A DNA stretch of 64,000 bases, taken from NCBI RefSeq assembly GCF_018531465.1, contig NZ_JAHDTF010000022.1, positions 146,732 to 210,731 on the forward strand. Direction: 5' to 3'. The notes below the pieces were generated by a model that was given only the letters and a program-made list of their open reading frames with translations, was not told where the DNA came from and ran no database searches. The translations under genes were made by a program, and so were the position numbers. The stretch's first letter is position 1, and every line of letters begins with the position of its first letter. This document shows positions 7,915-19,694 of this stretch, one piece after another. Source of the DNA: Sphaerisporangium fuscum (lineage in GTDB: Bacteria; Actinomycetota; Actinomycetes; Streptosporangiales; Streptosporangiaceae).

Positions 7915-9714
7915 GTGCGCGAGTACAGCGTTCCCGTGCTGGTTGACGTGCCGGCATCCGCCAACTGTGCCGACACCGTTTTCACCCGCGGCGAGCAGGA
8001 GCCCGACGCCGTGATGATCAGCCGGAAGATCGGCGAGGTCTGGACCGACGTCACGGCGGCGCAGTTCCGTGACCAGGTCGCCGCGACGGCCAAGGGCCTG
8101 ATCGAGGCGGGGATCGAGCCGGGCGACCGCGTCGCCCTCATGTCGCGCACCCGGTACGAGTGGACGGTCCTCGACTACGCCATCTGGGCGGCCGGCGGCG
8201 TGGGCGTGCCGATCTACGAGACCTCCTCCGCCGACCAGGTCGAGTGGATCCTCAGCGACAGCGGCGTCAAGGGCGTGATCGTCGAGAGCGCGGCACACGA
8301 GGAGACGGTGGCGCGGGCCCTCGCCGAGGCCGACGCCAAGCCGAAGGTCTGGTGCGTCGACTCCGGCGCGCTCGGCGAGCTCTCGGCGGCCGGCGCCGAC
8401 ATCCCCGAGGAGACCCTCAAGGAGCGCCGCCTCGACCGGGGCGGCCACGACCTGGCCACGATCATCTACACCTCCGGCACCACCGGACGCCCCAAGGGCT
8501 GCCGCCTCACCCACGACAACCTGCTGTTCACCGCGCGCAACGTCGCCAACGGGCCGCTGGAGGCGCTGTTCGAGGTCGAGGGGCGCGCCGCGCTGCTGTT
8601 CCTGCCGCTGGCGCACAGCTTCGCGCGGATCATCCAGATCGTCCTGATCGAGACCGGCACGGTGCTCGCCCACACCCCCAACATGAAGAACATCGCGCCC
8701 GACCTGCAGGCGTTCAAGCCGACCTTCCTGCTCGGCGTGCCCCGGGTGTTCGAGAAGGTCTACAACGCCGCCGAGCAGAAGGCCCTCGCCGGAGGCGGGC
8801 TCAAGGCCAAGATCTTCAAGCGGGCGGTCGAGGTCGCGGTCGAGTGGAGCCGCGAGGAGGGCAGCGGCGGCGCGGGGCTCGCGACCAACCTCAGGCGCGG
8901 GCTGTTCGACAAGCTGGTGTACGGCAAGCTGCGCGCCGCGACCGGCGGCCGGCTGAACGCGGCGGTGTCCGGCGGCTCCGCCCTCGGCGAGCGGCTCGGG
9001 CTGTTCTTCAAGGGAGCGGGCATCGAGGTCTTCGAGGGCTGGGGCCTGACCGAGACCTCCGCCCCCTCGACGGTCAACATCCCGGGCGCCAACAAGATCG
9101 GCACGGTCGGAAAGCCCTTCCCCGGCGTCTCGCTCCGGATCGCCGACGACGGCGAGATCCTCGTCAAGGGCCGGCACATCTTCGCGGGCTACTGGAACAA
9201 CGAGAAGGCCACCGCCGAGGCCATCGACGCCGAGGGCTGGTTCCACACCGGCGACGTCGGCGAGCTCGACAAGGACGGCTACCTGCGCATCACCGGCCGC
9301 AAGAAGGAGCTCATCGTCACCGCCGCCGGCAAGAACGTCGCGCCGGGCCCCCTGGAGGACCGCATCCGGGCCAACCCGCTGGTCAGCCAGGCCCTGGTGA
9401 TCGGCGACAACCGGCCCTTCGTCGCCGCCCTGGTCACGCTCGACGCCGACGCGCTCGAACAGTGGAAGACCGCCAACGGCAGGTCCGGCGCCTCGCTGGA
9501 AGAGCTGCGCACCGACCCGGCGATCGTCGCCGCCGTCCAGTCCGCGGTCGACGAGGCCAACACCCTGGTCTCCAAGGCCGAGCAGGTGAAGAAGTTCGTC
9601 ATCCTGCCCACCGACTGGACCGAGGAGAGCAAGCACCTCACGCCGTCCATGAAGGTCAAGCGCGGCATGGTGCTCCGCGACTTCGCCAAGGAGATCGACG
9701 AGCTCTACGGCTGA
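7915..9714 (+). CDS. Long-chain fatty-acid--CoA ligase (AMP-forming)
   Basis: The 599-residue enzyme activates long-chain fatty acids to acyl-CoA through an acyl-adenylate. It has the adenylate-forming P-loop YTSGTTGRPKG, the GWGLTETSAPST motif, TGDVGELD and the hinge/C-terminal GRKKELIVTAAGKNVAP region. GTG 7915 is chosen because AGAGGAG lies 5 bases upstream and homologues begin VREYS/MREFS; ATG 7888 is an in-frame alternative. The gene is monocistronic: the metallophosphoesterase is divergent and a strong hairpin follows the stop. Confidence 0.9.
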   Translation: MREYSVPVLVDVPASANCADTVFTRGEQEPDAVMISRKIGEVWTDVTAAQFRDQVAATAKGLIEAGIEPGDRVALMSRTRYEWTVLDYAIWAAGGVGVPIYETSSADQVEWILSDSGVKGVIVESAAHEETVARALAEADAKPKVWCVDSGALGELSAAGADIPEETLKERRLDRGGHDLATIIYTSGTTGRPKGCRLTHDNLLFTARNVANGPLEALFEVEGRAALLFLPLAHSFARIIQIVLIETGTVLAHTPNMKNIAPDLQAFKPTFLLGVPRVFEKVYNAAEQKALAGGGLKAKIFKRAVEVAVEWSREEGSGGAGLATNLRRGLFDKLVYGKLRAATGGRLNAAVSGGSALGERLGLFFKGAGIEVFEGWGLTETSAPSTVNIPGANKIGTVGKPFPGVSLRIADDGEILVKGRHIFAGYWNNEKATAEAIDAEGWFHTGDVGELDKDGYLRITGRKKELIVTAAGKNVAPGPLEDRIRANPLVSQALVIGDNRPFVAALVTLDADALEQWKTANGRSGASLEELRTDPAIVAAVQSAVDEANTLVSKAEQVKKFVILPTDWTEESKHLTPSMKVKRGMVLRDFAKEIDELYG

Positions 9715-9743
9715 CCCGCGCCCCCGCCGCCGAGCGGACATCC

Positions 9744-9776
9744 GGCGACCGTACGGCCCCGCGCCGTCCGGTCGCC
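9744..9776 (+). terminator. Rho-independent terminator after the acyl-CoA ligase
   Basis: GGCGACCGTACGGC (9744-9757) pairs with GCCGTCCGGTCGCC (9763-9776) at 13 of 14 positions around the 5-base loop CCCGC. It is followed by GTTTTCG and lies 30 bases after the ligase stop. Confidence 0.85.
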
Positions 9777-10043
9777 GTTTTCGTGTGCCCATATTTCTCC
9801 GCAAAGGTCGGATGACTGGCCCTTGCCCAGCCATCCGCGTATCACGTCACACTTCGATATCGGGGGTTGGGAAAAGTCCTTAACCATCTTGACCGGGCGC
9901 GCCCGCAGCATGTGAAGTGGTCCTACCACTTTCTGGCAAGACTCTTTACCGACCGGCGAGACACGGGCCCGGCCCCCCTCGAGGTCGGATGAATCGACCG
10001 TGGAGAGTCCGGTGTCACCGGCCGGTCGAGAAGGGTGGGCACA
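9777..10043. other. Intergenic control region of the first sugar ABC operon
   Basis: No gene is seen in these 267 bases. The region is locally AT-richer than its flanks. It holds a GGGCGCGCCC palindrome at 9895-9904, the GntR-like operator at 9915-9931, and a ribosome site AGAAGGG at 10029-10035 for the binding-protein gene. A TTGACC at 9889-9894 could be a -35 box, but no good -10 follows at 17 bases. Confidence 0.5.
9915..9931. promoter_or_regulatory. GntR-type operator candidate
   Basis: AAGTGGT-CCT-ACCACTT is a perfect 7-bp inverted repeat with a 3-base spacer. The core TGGTCCTACCA fits the TNGT-N3-ACNA pattern of FadR-class GntR regulators and resembles the DasR site AGTGGTCTAGACCACT. 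It lies 113 bases upstream of the sugar-binding-protein gene. No GntR gene is in the window. Confidence 0.55.
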
Positions 10044-11348
10044 GTGAGAAGAAGCCTCGCGTTCGGTGCCGCGGCACTCGCCGTCCTCGCCGGGCTGAGC
10101 GCCTGTTCGAGCGACACCTCCGATGGAAGGTCGTCATCGTCCTCCGGCGCGTCCGGCGGCCAGAAGAAGGTGACGTTCCTCGTCTTCCCGACACCGAACC
10201 TGCCCCAGTCGTACTGGGCCGAACAGGTCAAGCGGGTCACCGACAAGAACCCGGACCTGGACGTCGAACTGGTGCCCGCGCCGTCGGCCGCCGACCGCAA
10301 CGACTACGCCAAGCAGCTCGCCGCCTCCGGGCAGCTCCCCGACGTGCAGGTCGGCATGCAGGACCTGCTCGGCCTCGGCCCGCACCTGGCCACCTGGAGC
10401 CCCGAGGAGCTCAAGGACTTCCTCTGCCCGGCCTGCGGCGCCGTCAACGGCAAGGTGGTGCAGCTGCCGACCAACACCCAGACGATCCCGAACGTCTACT
10501 ACAACAAGAAGCTGTTCGCCAAGGCCGGCATCGGCCGGCCGCCCACGACCTACCGGGAACTGCTGGACGACGCCGCCAAGCTCAAGGCCGGCGGCATCGC
10601 GCCGTTCGTGATCGGCGGCGCCGCCGACGGCGCGTTCGTCGCCTCCCAGGCCTGGACCGGCATCCTCGCCGGCGACCTGTACGCCAAGACGCCCGACTGG
10701 ATGGCCAGGCGGCGCGCCGGGACCGTCAAGTTCACCGACCCCGACTTCGCCGCGGCCGCCCGGAAGTACGCCGGCCTCGTGGCCCAGGGATACATCGACA
10801 AGCGGCAGCTCTCCCAGGACTACCCCGCCACCCAGGCGGCGTTCCTCGCGGGCAAGGGCGCGATGTACCCGATGGGCAGCTGGTTCGCCGCCGGCGCCGA
10901 CAAGTCCGGCATCAAGCAGGACATCGGGGTCTTCCCCTGGCCCAGCGACGACGGCGCCCTGCACCTGCCCACGTTCACCGGCGGCGGCCTGTCGGTCAGC
11001 GCCGAGGCCAAGGACATGGCGGCGGCCAAGAAGTTCGCGCTGGCCTTCCAGCTCGACAAGGACAACCTGGACGCCTCGGTGAAGGCCGACGCCCTCTTCC
11101 CCGCCGTCAAGGGCTACACCCCGCCCGCCGGCATGGGCCCGGTCTTCACCGCCACCTACGACCTGTGGCAGAAGGCCGTCCGGGAGAACGCGACCGTCCC
11201 GGCCTTCAGCTGGGAGGCGGGCGACGCCGCCCTGCTCCCCGGCATGCAGGGCAAGTTCTGGTCGTCCGCGCAGGACATCGTGTCGGGCAAGAAGACGGCC
11301 GACCAGGTGCTGTCCTTCCTCGACACCGAATGGGAGAAGTCGGGCTGA
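10044..11348 (+). CDS. Sugar ABC transporter substrate-binding lipoprotein
   Basis: The 434-residue protein is an extracellular solute-binding protein (family 1, carbohydrate). It opens MRRSLAFGAAALAVLAG and has the lipobox LSAC, followed by a Ser/Gly-rich linker and the mature sequence KKVTFLVFPTPN. GTG 10044 is chosen because AGAAGGG lies 8 bases upstream; GTG 10035 is also in frame. Two MalF/MalG-type permease genes follow directly, with no ATPase gene, the usual layout where a shared ATPase such as MsiK serves several sugar transporters. The sugar is unknown. Confidence 0.85.
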   Translation: MRRSLAFGAAALAVLAGLSACSSDTSDGRSSSSSGASGGQKKVTFLVFPTPNLPQSYWAEQVKRVTDKNPDLDVELVPAPSAADRNDYAKQLAASGQLPDVQVGMQDLLGLGPHLATWSPEELKDFLCPACGAVNGKVVQLPTNTQTIPNVYYNKKLFAKAGIGRPPTTYRELLDDAAKLKAGGIAPFVIGGAADGAFVASQAWTGILAGDLYAKTPDWMARRRAGTVKFTDPDFAAAARKYAGLVAQGYIDKRQLSQDYPATQAAFLAGKGAMYPMGSWFAAGADKSGIKQDIGVFPWPSDDGALHLPTFTGGGLSVSAEAKDMAAAKKFALAFQLDKDNLDASVKADALFPAVKGYTPPAGMGPVFTATYDLWQKAVRENATVPAFSWEAGDAALLPGMQGKFWSSAQDIVSGKKTADQVLSFLDTEWEKSG

Positions 11349-11403
11349 GTCCCGGCGCCGGCCGCGTCCCTCCGCAGGACCTACCAGACGAGGAGTTCGC
11401 CCC

Positions 11404-12354
11404 ATGGTCGCGGACGTCACCGCACCACCGGACAGACGGCACGCCGCCCCGAGGCCGGGCCGGCGGCGGGCCGGGAGGGCCACCGGGCCGAGGCTCGGCC
11501 ACTTCCTGACCTTCGCCGGCCCGGGAACCCTCATCTACCTCTGCTTCGTGCTGCTGCCCATCATCATGAGCTTCTGGTACAGCCTCACGAACCAGAGCCT
11601 GCTGCGCCCGGACCCCCGGTTCGTGGGCCTGCGCAACTACGGGCTGCTGCTGAAGGACGAGACCTTCCTGGAGTCGCTGAAGGTCACCACGATCCTCACG
11701 TTGATCGTGGTGATCGTGCCGAACGTCCTCGGCGTCGCCATCGCGGTGCTGCTGGACCGGCGCGGCTGGCTCTACAACGCGCTGCGCGGCGTCTTCTTCA
11801 CGCCGATGGTGATCAGCTCGGTCGTGATCAGCGTCGTCTGGACCCGCATCCTGGCCGACGACGGCCCGGTGAACCACGTGCTGCGCGCCGCCGGTGTCTC
11901 CGACCCGCCCGGCTGGCTCTCGGATCCGCAGATCGCGCTCTACTCGCTCTCGTCGATCGTCTGCTGGCAGATGCTGGGGTTCTGCGTGGTGGTCTACCTG
12001 GCCGGCCTGCAGGGCGTCCCGCAGGACCTGGCCGAGGCCGCCGCCATCGACGGCGCGGGGCCGGCGCGCAGGTTCTGGAGCGTCACCTGGCCGATGCTCG
12101 CGCCGGCGCTCACCATCAACACGGTGATGCTGCTGATCTCGGCCTTCAAGATCTTCGACCACGTGAAGGTGATCACCAACGGCGGGCCGGGCACCGGGAC
12201 GACGGCCACGGTCGCGTTCGTCATCCTGCAGGAGGGCTTCGTCGAGAACCACACCGGTTACGCCTCCGCCGAGGCGGTCGTGATGCTCGTCGTCATCGCC
12301 ACCCTGGCCGTCGTCGCGCTCAAGGTGCTCCAGCGCCGGGAGGTCCAGCTTTGA
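11404..12354 (+). CDS. Sugar ABC transporter permease, MalF type
   Basis: This 316-residue inner-membrane protein has six predicted membrane segments, the first at about 35-60 (LTFAGPGTLIYLCFVLLP). The cytoplasmic EAA loop that docks the ATPase reads EAAAIDGAGPARRFWSVTWP near residue 215. It lies 55 bases after the binding-protein gene and overlaps the next permease gene by 4 bases, so the three form one operon. Confidence 0.9.
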   Translation: MVADVTAPPDRRHAAPRPGRRRAGRATGPRLGHFLTFAGPGTLIYLCFVLLPIIMSFWYSLTNQSLLRPDPRFVGLRNYGLLLKDETFLESLKVTTILTLIVVIVPNVLGVAIAVLLDRRGWLYNALRGVFFTPMVISSVVISVVWTRILADDGPVNHVLRAAGVSDPPGWLSDPQIALYSLSSIVCWQMLGFCVVVYLAGLQGVPQDLAEAAAIDGAGPARRFWSVTWPMLAPALTINTVMLLISAFKIFDHVKVITNGGPGTGTTATVAFVILQEGFVENHTGYASAEAVVMLVVIATLAVVALKVLQRREVQL

Positions 12355-13181
12355 CCCGCCCCACCGTCCCCTGGCTGCGGCCGCTCGCCGCGCTGGCGAT
12401 CAGCGCCGTGTTCTTCTTCCCCCTGTACGTCGCCCTGGTCAACGTCTTCCGGCCCAGCGGCGAGGTCGCGGGCGACGCCATCTCACCGCCGATCCCCCCG
12501 ACCCTGGACAACCTGCGCAACGTGCTGACCAACCCCGACAGCCTCTTCTGGCCGAGCCTGTGGACGAGCGTCGTGGTCACGGCCCTGTCCATCGTCATCC
12601 TGACCCTGCTGTCGGCGATGCTCGGGCACTACCTCGCGCGGAGCGCCGCCTGGTGGTCGCGCGGCATCATGGTGCTGCTGCTGTGCGGGCTGATGATCCC
12701 GCCGCAGGTGATCCTCATCCCGGTTACCGAGGTGCTCAAGGGGCTGGGGCTGCTGTCGACGCTGCCGGGTCTGGTGCTGTTCAACATCGGCTACTACATC
12801 CCGTTCGGCGTGTTCGTCTTCAGCGGGTTCATGAAGGGCGTCCCCGTCGAGATCGAGGAGGCCGCCGCCATCGACGGCGCGAGCCGCTGGTCGATCTTCT
12901 GGCGGGTCGTCTTCCCGCTGCTGCGGCCGGCCAGCGCGAGCGTGCTGATCTTCCTCGGCGTGTGGATCTGGAACGACTTCATCGACCCGCTCGTCCTGTT
13001 CGGCCCCGGCCGCGGCACCACGATCATGACGGGGATCTACCGCTCGCTCGGCCAGTACTCCTCCGACCTCGGCGGCGTGTTCGCGCTGATGTTCCTGGCG
13101 ACCCTGCCCATCCTGGTCTTCTACCTGGCGCTGCAGAGCCAGTTCGTCAAGGGCCTGACCGGAGGCGCCACCAAGGGCTGA
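12351..13181 (+). CDS. Sugar ABC transporter permease, MalG type
   Basis: The 276-residue permease starts with TTG in the 4-base overlap TTGA with the MalF-type gene, which implies translational coupling. It has about six membrane segments. The EAA loop reads EEAAAIDGASRWSIFWRVVFP near residue 165, one residue set longer than in its partner, as usual for MalG. It completes the heterodimeric channel of this importer. No ATPase gene follows; the next gene is the poly-HAMP kinase after 121 bases. Confidence 0.9.
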   Translation: MTRPTVPWLRPLAALAISAVFFFPLYVALVNVFRPSGEVAGDAISPPIPPTLDNLRNVLTNPDSLFWPSLWTSVVVTALSIVILTLLSAMLGHYLARSAAWWSRGIMVLLLCGLMIPPQVILIPVTEVLKGLGLLSTLPGLVLFNIGYYIPFGVFVFSGFMKGVPVEIEEAAAIDGASRWSIFWRVVFPLLRPASASVLIFLGVWIWNDFIDPLVLFGPGRGTTIMTGIYRSLGQYSSDLGGVFALMFLATLPILVFYLALQSQFVKGLTGGATKG

Positions 13182-13256
13182 CCCGGTTCCGGGAGAACGG
13201 CACGCCACGGCGGCGCCTGTTCCCTTCGCGGTCACGCGGGCAGTGCCCCGGGTCTA

Positions 13257-13262
13257 TACGAT
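13257..13262 (+). promoter_or_regulatory. Probable -10 box of the hybrid kinase gene
   Basis: TACGAT fits the actinobacterial TANNNT -10 pattern. A start of transcription about 7 bases downstream would leave a leader of about 35 bases before GTG 13303 and would exclude the in-frame ATG at 13261 as the start codon. Confidence 0.4.
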
Positions 13263-13302
13263 GGCTTGGCCAGCTGTTGGTCCGACCTCAAGGGTGGACA
13301 TT

Positions 13303-17553
<4,251 letters not shown>

Positions 17554-17561
17554 GTTCCCGG

Positions 17562-17589
17562 GGCGGGCCGGGGAGGAGCCCGGCCCGCC
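17562..17589 (+). terminator. Terminator hairpin after the hybrid kinase
   Basis: GGCGGGCCGGG (17562-17572) and CCCGGCCCGCC (17579-17589) pair perfectly around GAGGAG, 8 bases after the kinase stop. There is no U-tract, as is common in actinobacteria. Confidence 0.75.
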
Positions 17590-17592
17590 GCA

Positions 17593-17755
17593 CGTCAGGG
17601 CGTGGCCGATGGTGGCCGCGTCCTCGGTGGACAGGTGGCCGCCGTACCTGGTCGACCCGGCGGATGAGCGGTCAGGAGCCGCCGGTGGCCGGGAGCCCGC
17701 GCCCGGACGCCCGCTCGACGGCGATGCGGGTGAGCCAGACGAGGTTGTGGCGCAT
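17593..17755 (-). pseudogene. Decayed small ORF, unknown family
   Basis: On the minus strand an ATG at 17755 opens MRHNLVWLTRIAVERASGRG, which stops at 17672. The same frame then reads PLIRRVDQ, and a +1 shift gives YGGHLSTEDAATIGHALT down to 17593. All of these codons end in G or C, as in real genes of this genome, while the other frames do not. The pieces look like one short gene broken by a stop and a frameshift. I cannot name the family. The rest of the 17590-17872 gap holds nothing recognisable. Confidence 0.4.
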
Positions 17756-17872
17756 CGTCGCATTCGTGCTCGGTCGTCACACCGGCAGCGTAATGCGAAG
17801 ATCGGAAGCGCATCGGCCGTGACCGCCACCCGCGCTCCCGGGAACGGCGTTCCGGACGGGCGGACCTCCTGC

Positions 17873-18451
17873 CTAGGCCGTGATGCCGTGCGTCAGCAGG
17901 TCGACGGTGGCGGTGACGAGGTCCTCGTCGAGGGGGCCGCCGGTGAGGAGGAGCCGCACGTGGAGGGGGCCGATCAGTGCCTCCATCGTCAGCGTGCGGT
18001 CGAGCCCGGGCCGCAGCTCGCCCCGTCGTGCCGCACGGTCCAGCACCTCCATGCCGGCCTCGAAGCGGTCGGCGCGGAAGCAGGCGCGCACGGCCTCGTA
18101 CTCCGGCAGGTCCTGCCGCGCGGCGAGCTGGAGCAGCAGCCTGCCCAGCGGCGTCTGGACGAAGCCGGCGATGTCGCGTAACAGCGCCAGCAGATCGTCG
18201 CGCAGCACACCCGTGTCGCGGGCCGCGATCGACGCCTGGGTCGCGCCGACCACGGCCTCGACGGCCAGCGTCGCCGGGGAGTCCCAGCGGCGGTAGACGG
18301 TCGTCTCGTGCACGCCGGCCCGGCGCGCGACCTCGGCCACCGAGAGCCCGTCGACGCCACGCTCGAGAAGCACGTCGATCGTCGCCGCGAGCACCTGCGC
18401 GCGGACGCGTGCGCTTCTCCCTCCGGTGCGACGGGCGCGTGTCTCGACCAC
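17873..18451 (-). CDS. TetR/AcrR-family repressor
   Basis: The 192-residue protein has the TetR N-terminal HTH: VLLERGVDGLSVAEVARRAG then VHETTVYRRW (about residues 25-57). The C-terminal helical ligand domain (about 80-190) contains GRLLLQLAARQDLPEY, similar to the TetR_C_11-like group. It starts with GTG 18451. A perfect 14-bp palindrome begins 4 bases upstream of that codon, so autorepression is likely, together with control of the divergent serine-hydrolase gene. The ligand is unknown. Confidence 0.85.
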   Translation of the reverse strand: MVETRARRTGGRSARVRAQVLAATIDVLLERGVDGLSVAEVARRAGVHETTVYRRWDSPATLAVEAVVGATQASIAARDTGVLRDDLLALLRDIAGFVQTPLGRLLLQLAARQDLPEYEAVRACFRADRFEAGMEVLDRAARRGELRPGLDRTLTMEALIGPLHVRLLLTGGPLDEDLVTATVDLLTHGITA

Positions 18452-18454
18452 GAG

Positions 18455-18490
18455 GGCACCTTATCGCAAGGAATCCTGCGATAAGGTGCC
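18455..18490. promoter_or_regulatory. Perfect 14-bp palindrome, probable TetR operator
   Basis: GGCACCTTATCGCA (18455-18468) and TGCGATAAGGTGCC (18477-18490) are exact reverse complements around the 8-base spacer AGGAATCC. The site sits between the divergent TetR and serine-hydrolase genes and covers the ribosome-site region of tetR. Confidence 0.75.
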
Positions 18491-18518
18491 GACTGCGAGC
18501 GCCTGACGCAGGATTCCT
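18469..18518. repeat. Second inverted repeat interlocked with the TetR operator
   Basis: AGGAATCCTGCG (18469-18480) and CGCAGGATTCCT (18507-18518) are exact 12-bp reverse complements 26 bases apart. The left arm uses the spacer and part of the right arm of the TetR operator, so the two palindromes cannot extrude or be fully bound at once. Confidence 0.7.
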
Positions 18519-18556
18519 CGCCATGACAGCCGTCCCCGGAGAACGAGGAGACCGCG

Positions 18557-19659
18557 ATGACCGGCCCGAGGCAGTGGGTGGAATGCGACCCCGCCGAGGT
18601 GGGCGTCGACGCGAGCGGCCTGGCCCAGGCCCTGCGCCTGGTCGAACGGCGGGGCGCGGCGGCACAGCTGTGCGTCCTCCGGGCCGGGAAGGTCGTCCTC
18701 GACCGGGCGTTCGGCTGCGGCCCGCGCTCTCTCTTCTGGACCTTCTCGGCGGGCAAGCCGTACACGGCCGTCCTCGTGCACCTTCTGGCCGAGCAGGGGC
18801 ACCTGAGCCTCGACGCGCCCGTCGCCCGGTACTGGCCGGAGTTCGCCCGCAACGGCAAGGAGCGCATCACGGTACGGCAGGTGCTGCAGCACCGCACGGG
18901 CCTGCCCACCGCCGGGAGCGCCCTCGGCGACACCCTTGCCATGACCGACTGGTCCCGATCGGTACGCCGCATCCGCGACGCCCGCCCCCGCTGGCCGGCC
19001 GGGGCGGTGCCCGCCTACCAGTTCGTCATCTTCGGGTTCATCCTGGGAGAGATCATCAAGCGTGTCACCGACATGCAGATATCGGTGCTGCTGCGATTCG
19101 AGATCCTCGACCCGCTCGGCGTGCACGACACTCACCTGGGGCTCCCGGACGACCTGTGGCCGCGCCACGTCCCGATGCGCGCCGCCGGGCCCGCCGGGAC
19201 GCTCGTGCGGGCCGTCTCCTGAACCGCCCCGCCACCCGCCGCGCCGTCGTCCCGGCCGCCGGGCTCTCCACCACCGCCCGCGACATGGCCACCTTCTACC
19301 TGATGCTCCTGAGGGGCGGCTCGCTCGACGGCTCCCGCGTGCTGTCCCCCTCGACCGTCGACATCGCGCGCACGCCCTCCAGCGACGGTGAGCTCGACCG
19401 GTACGCCAGGGCGCCGATCCGCTGGTCGCAGGGCTTCCAGCTCGGCGGCCCCCGTCACCTCCCGGGCGCGGTCAGCCCCATGGGAGCCCTCAGCAGCCCC
19501 CGGGCCTTCGGCCACAACGGCAGCAACTGCTGCATCGCCTGGGCCGACCCCGACCGTGACCTGGTCTTCGCCTACCTCACCGGCCGCCTCACCAGCAGGG
19601 CCGAGGACGGCCGCCACCTCGCGGCCGTGGCCGACACGATCCTCACCGCCTGCCACTGA
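18557..19659 (+). pseudogene. Serine hydrolase (beta-lactamase/EstB family), frameshifted
   Basis: The reading frame from ATG 18557 encodes a class C beta-lactamase-like hydrolase with the SxxK motif as FSAGK and the segment WPAGAVPAYQF, but stops at 19222. The rest of the family sequence (PAAGLSTTARDMATFY, RWSQGFQLGGP, FGHNGSNCC with its HxG motif) continues in another frame to 19659. Removing one TC from TCTC at 19215-19218 restores a single frame of about 366 residues, the family's usual length. A 2-base duplication is therefore the simplest lesion. The YxN motif is YQF here. Natural decay, a programmed shift and a sequencing error remain possible. Confidence 0.8.
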
Positions 19660-19694
19660 CACCGGGCCGAGGGGTGGCGGGAGGGGCATCCCAA

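Noticed and set aside
7426..9834. 802-codon leftward frame across the acyl-CoA ligase gene
   Set aside because: It is antisense to a complete ligase with all family motifs and has the composition of a mirror frame.
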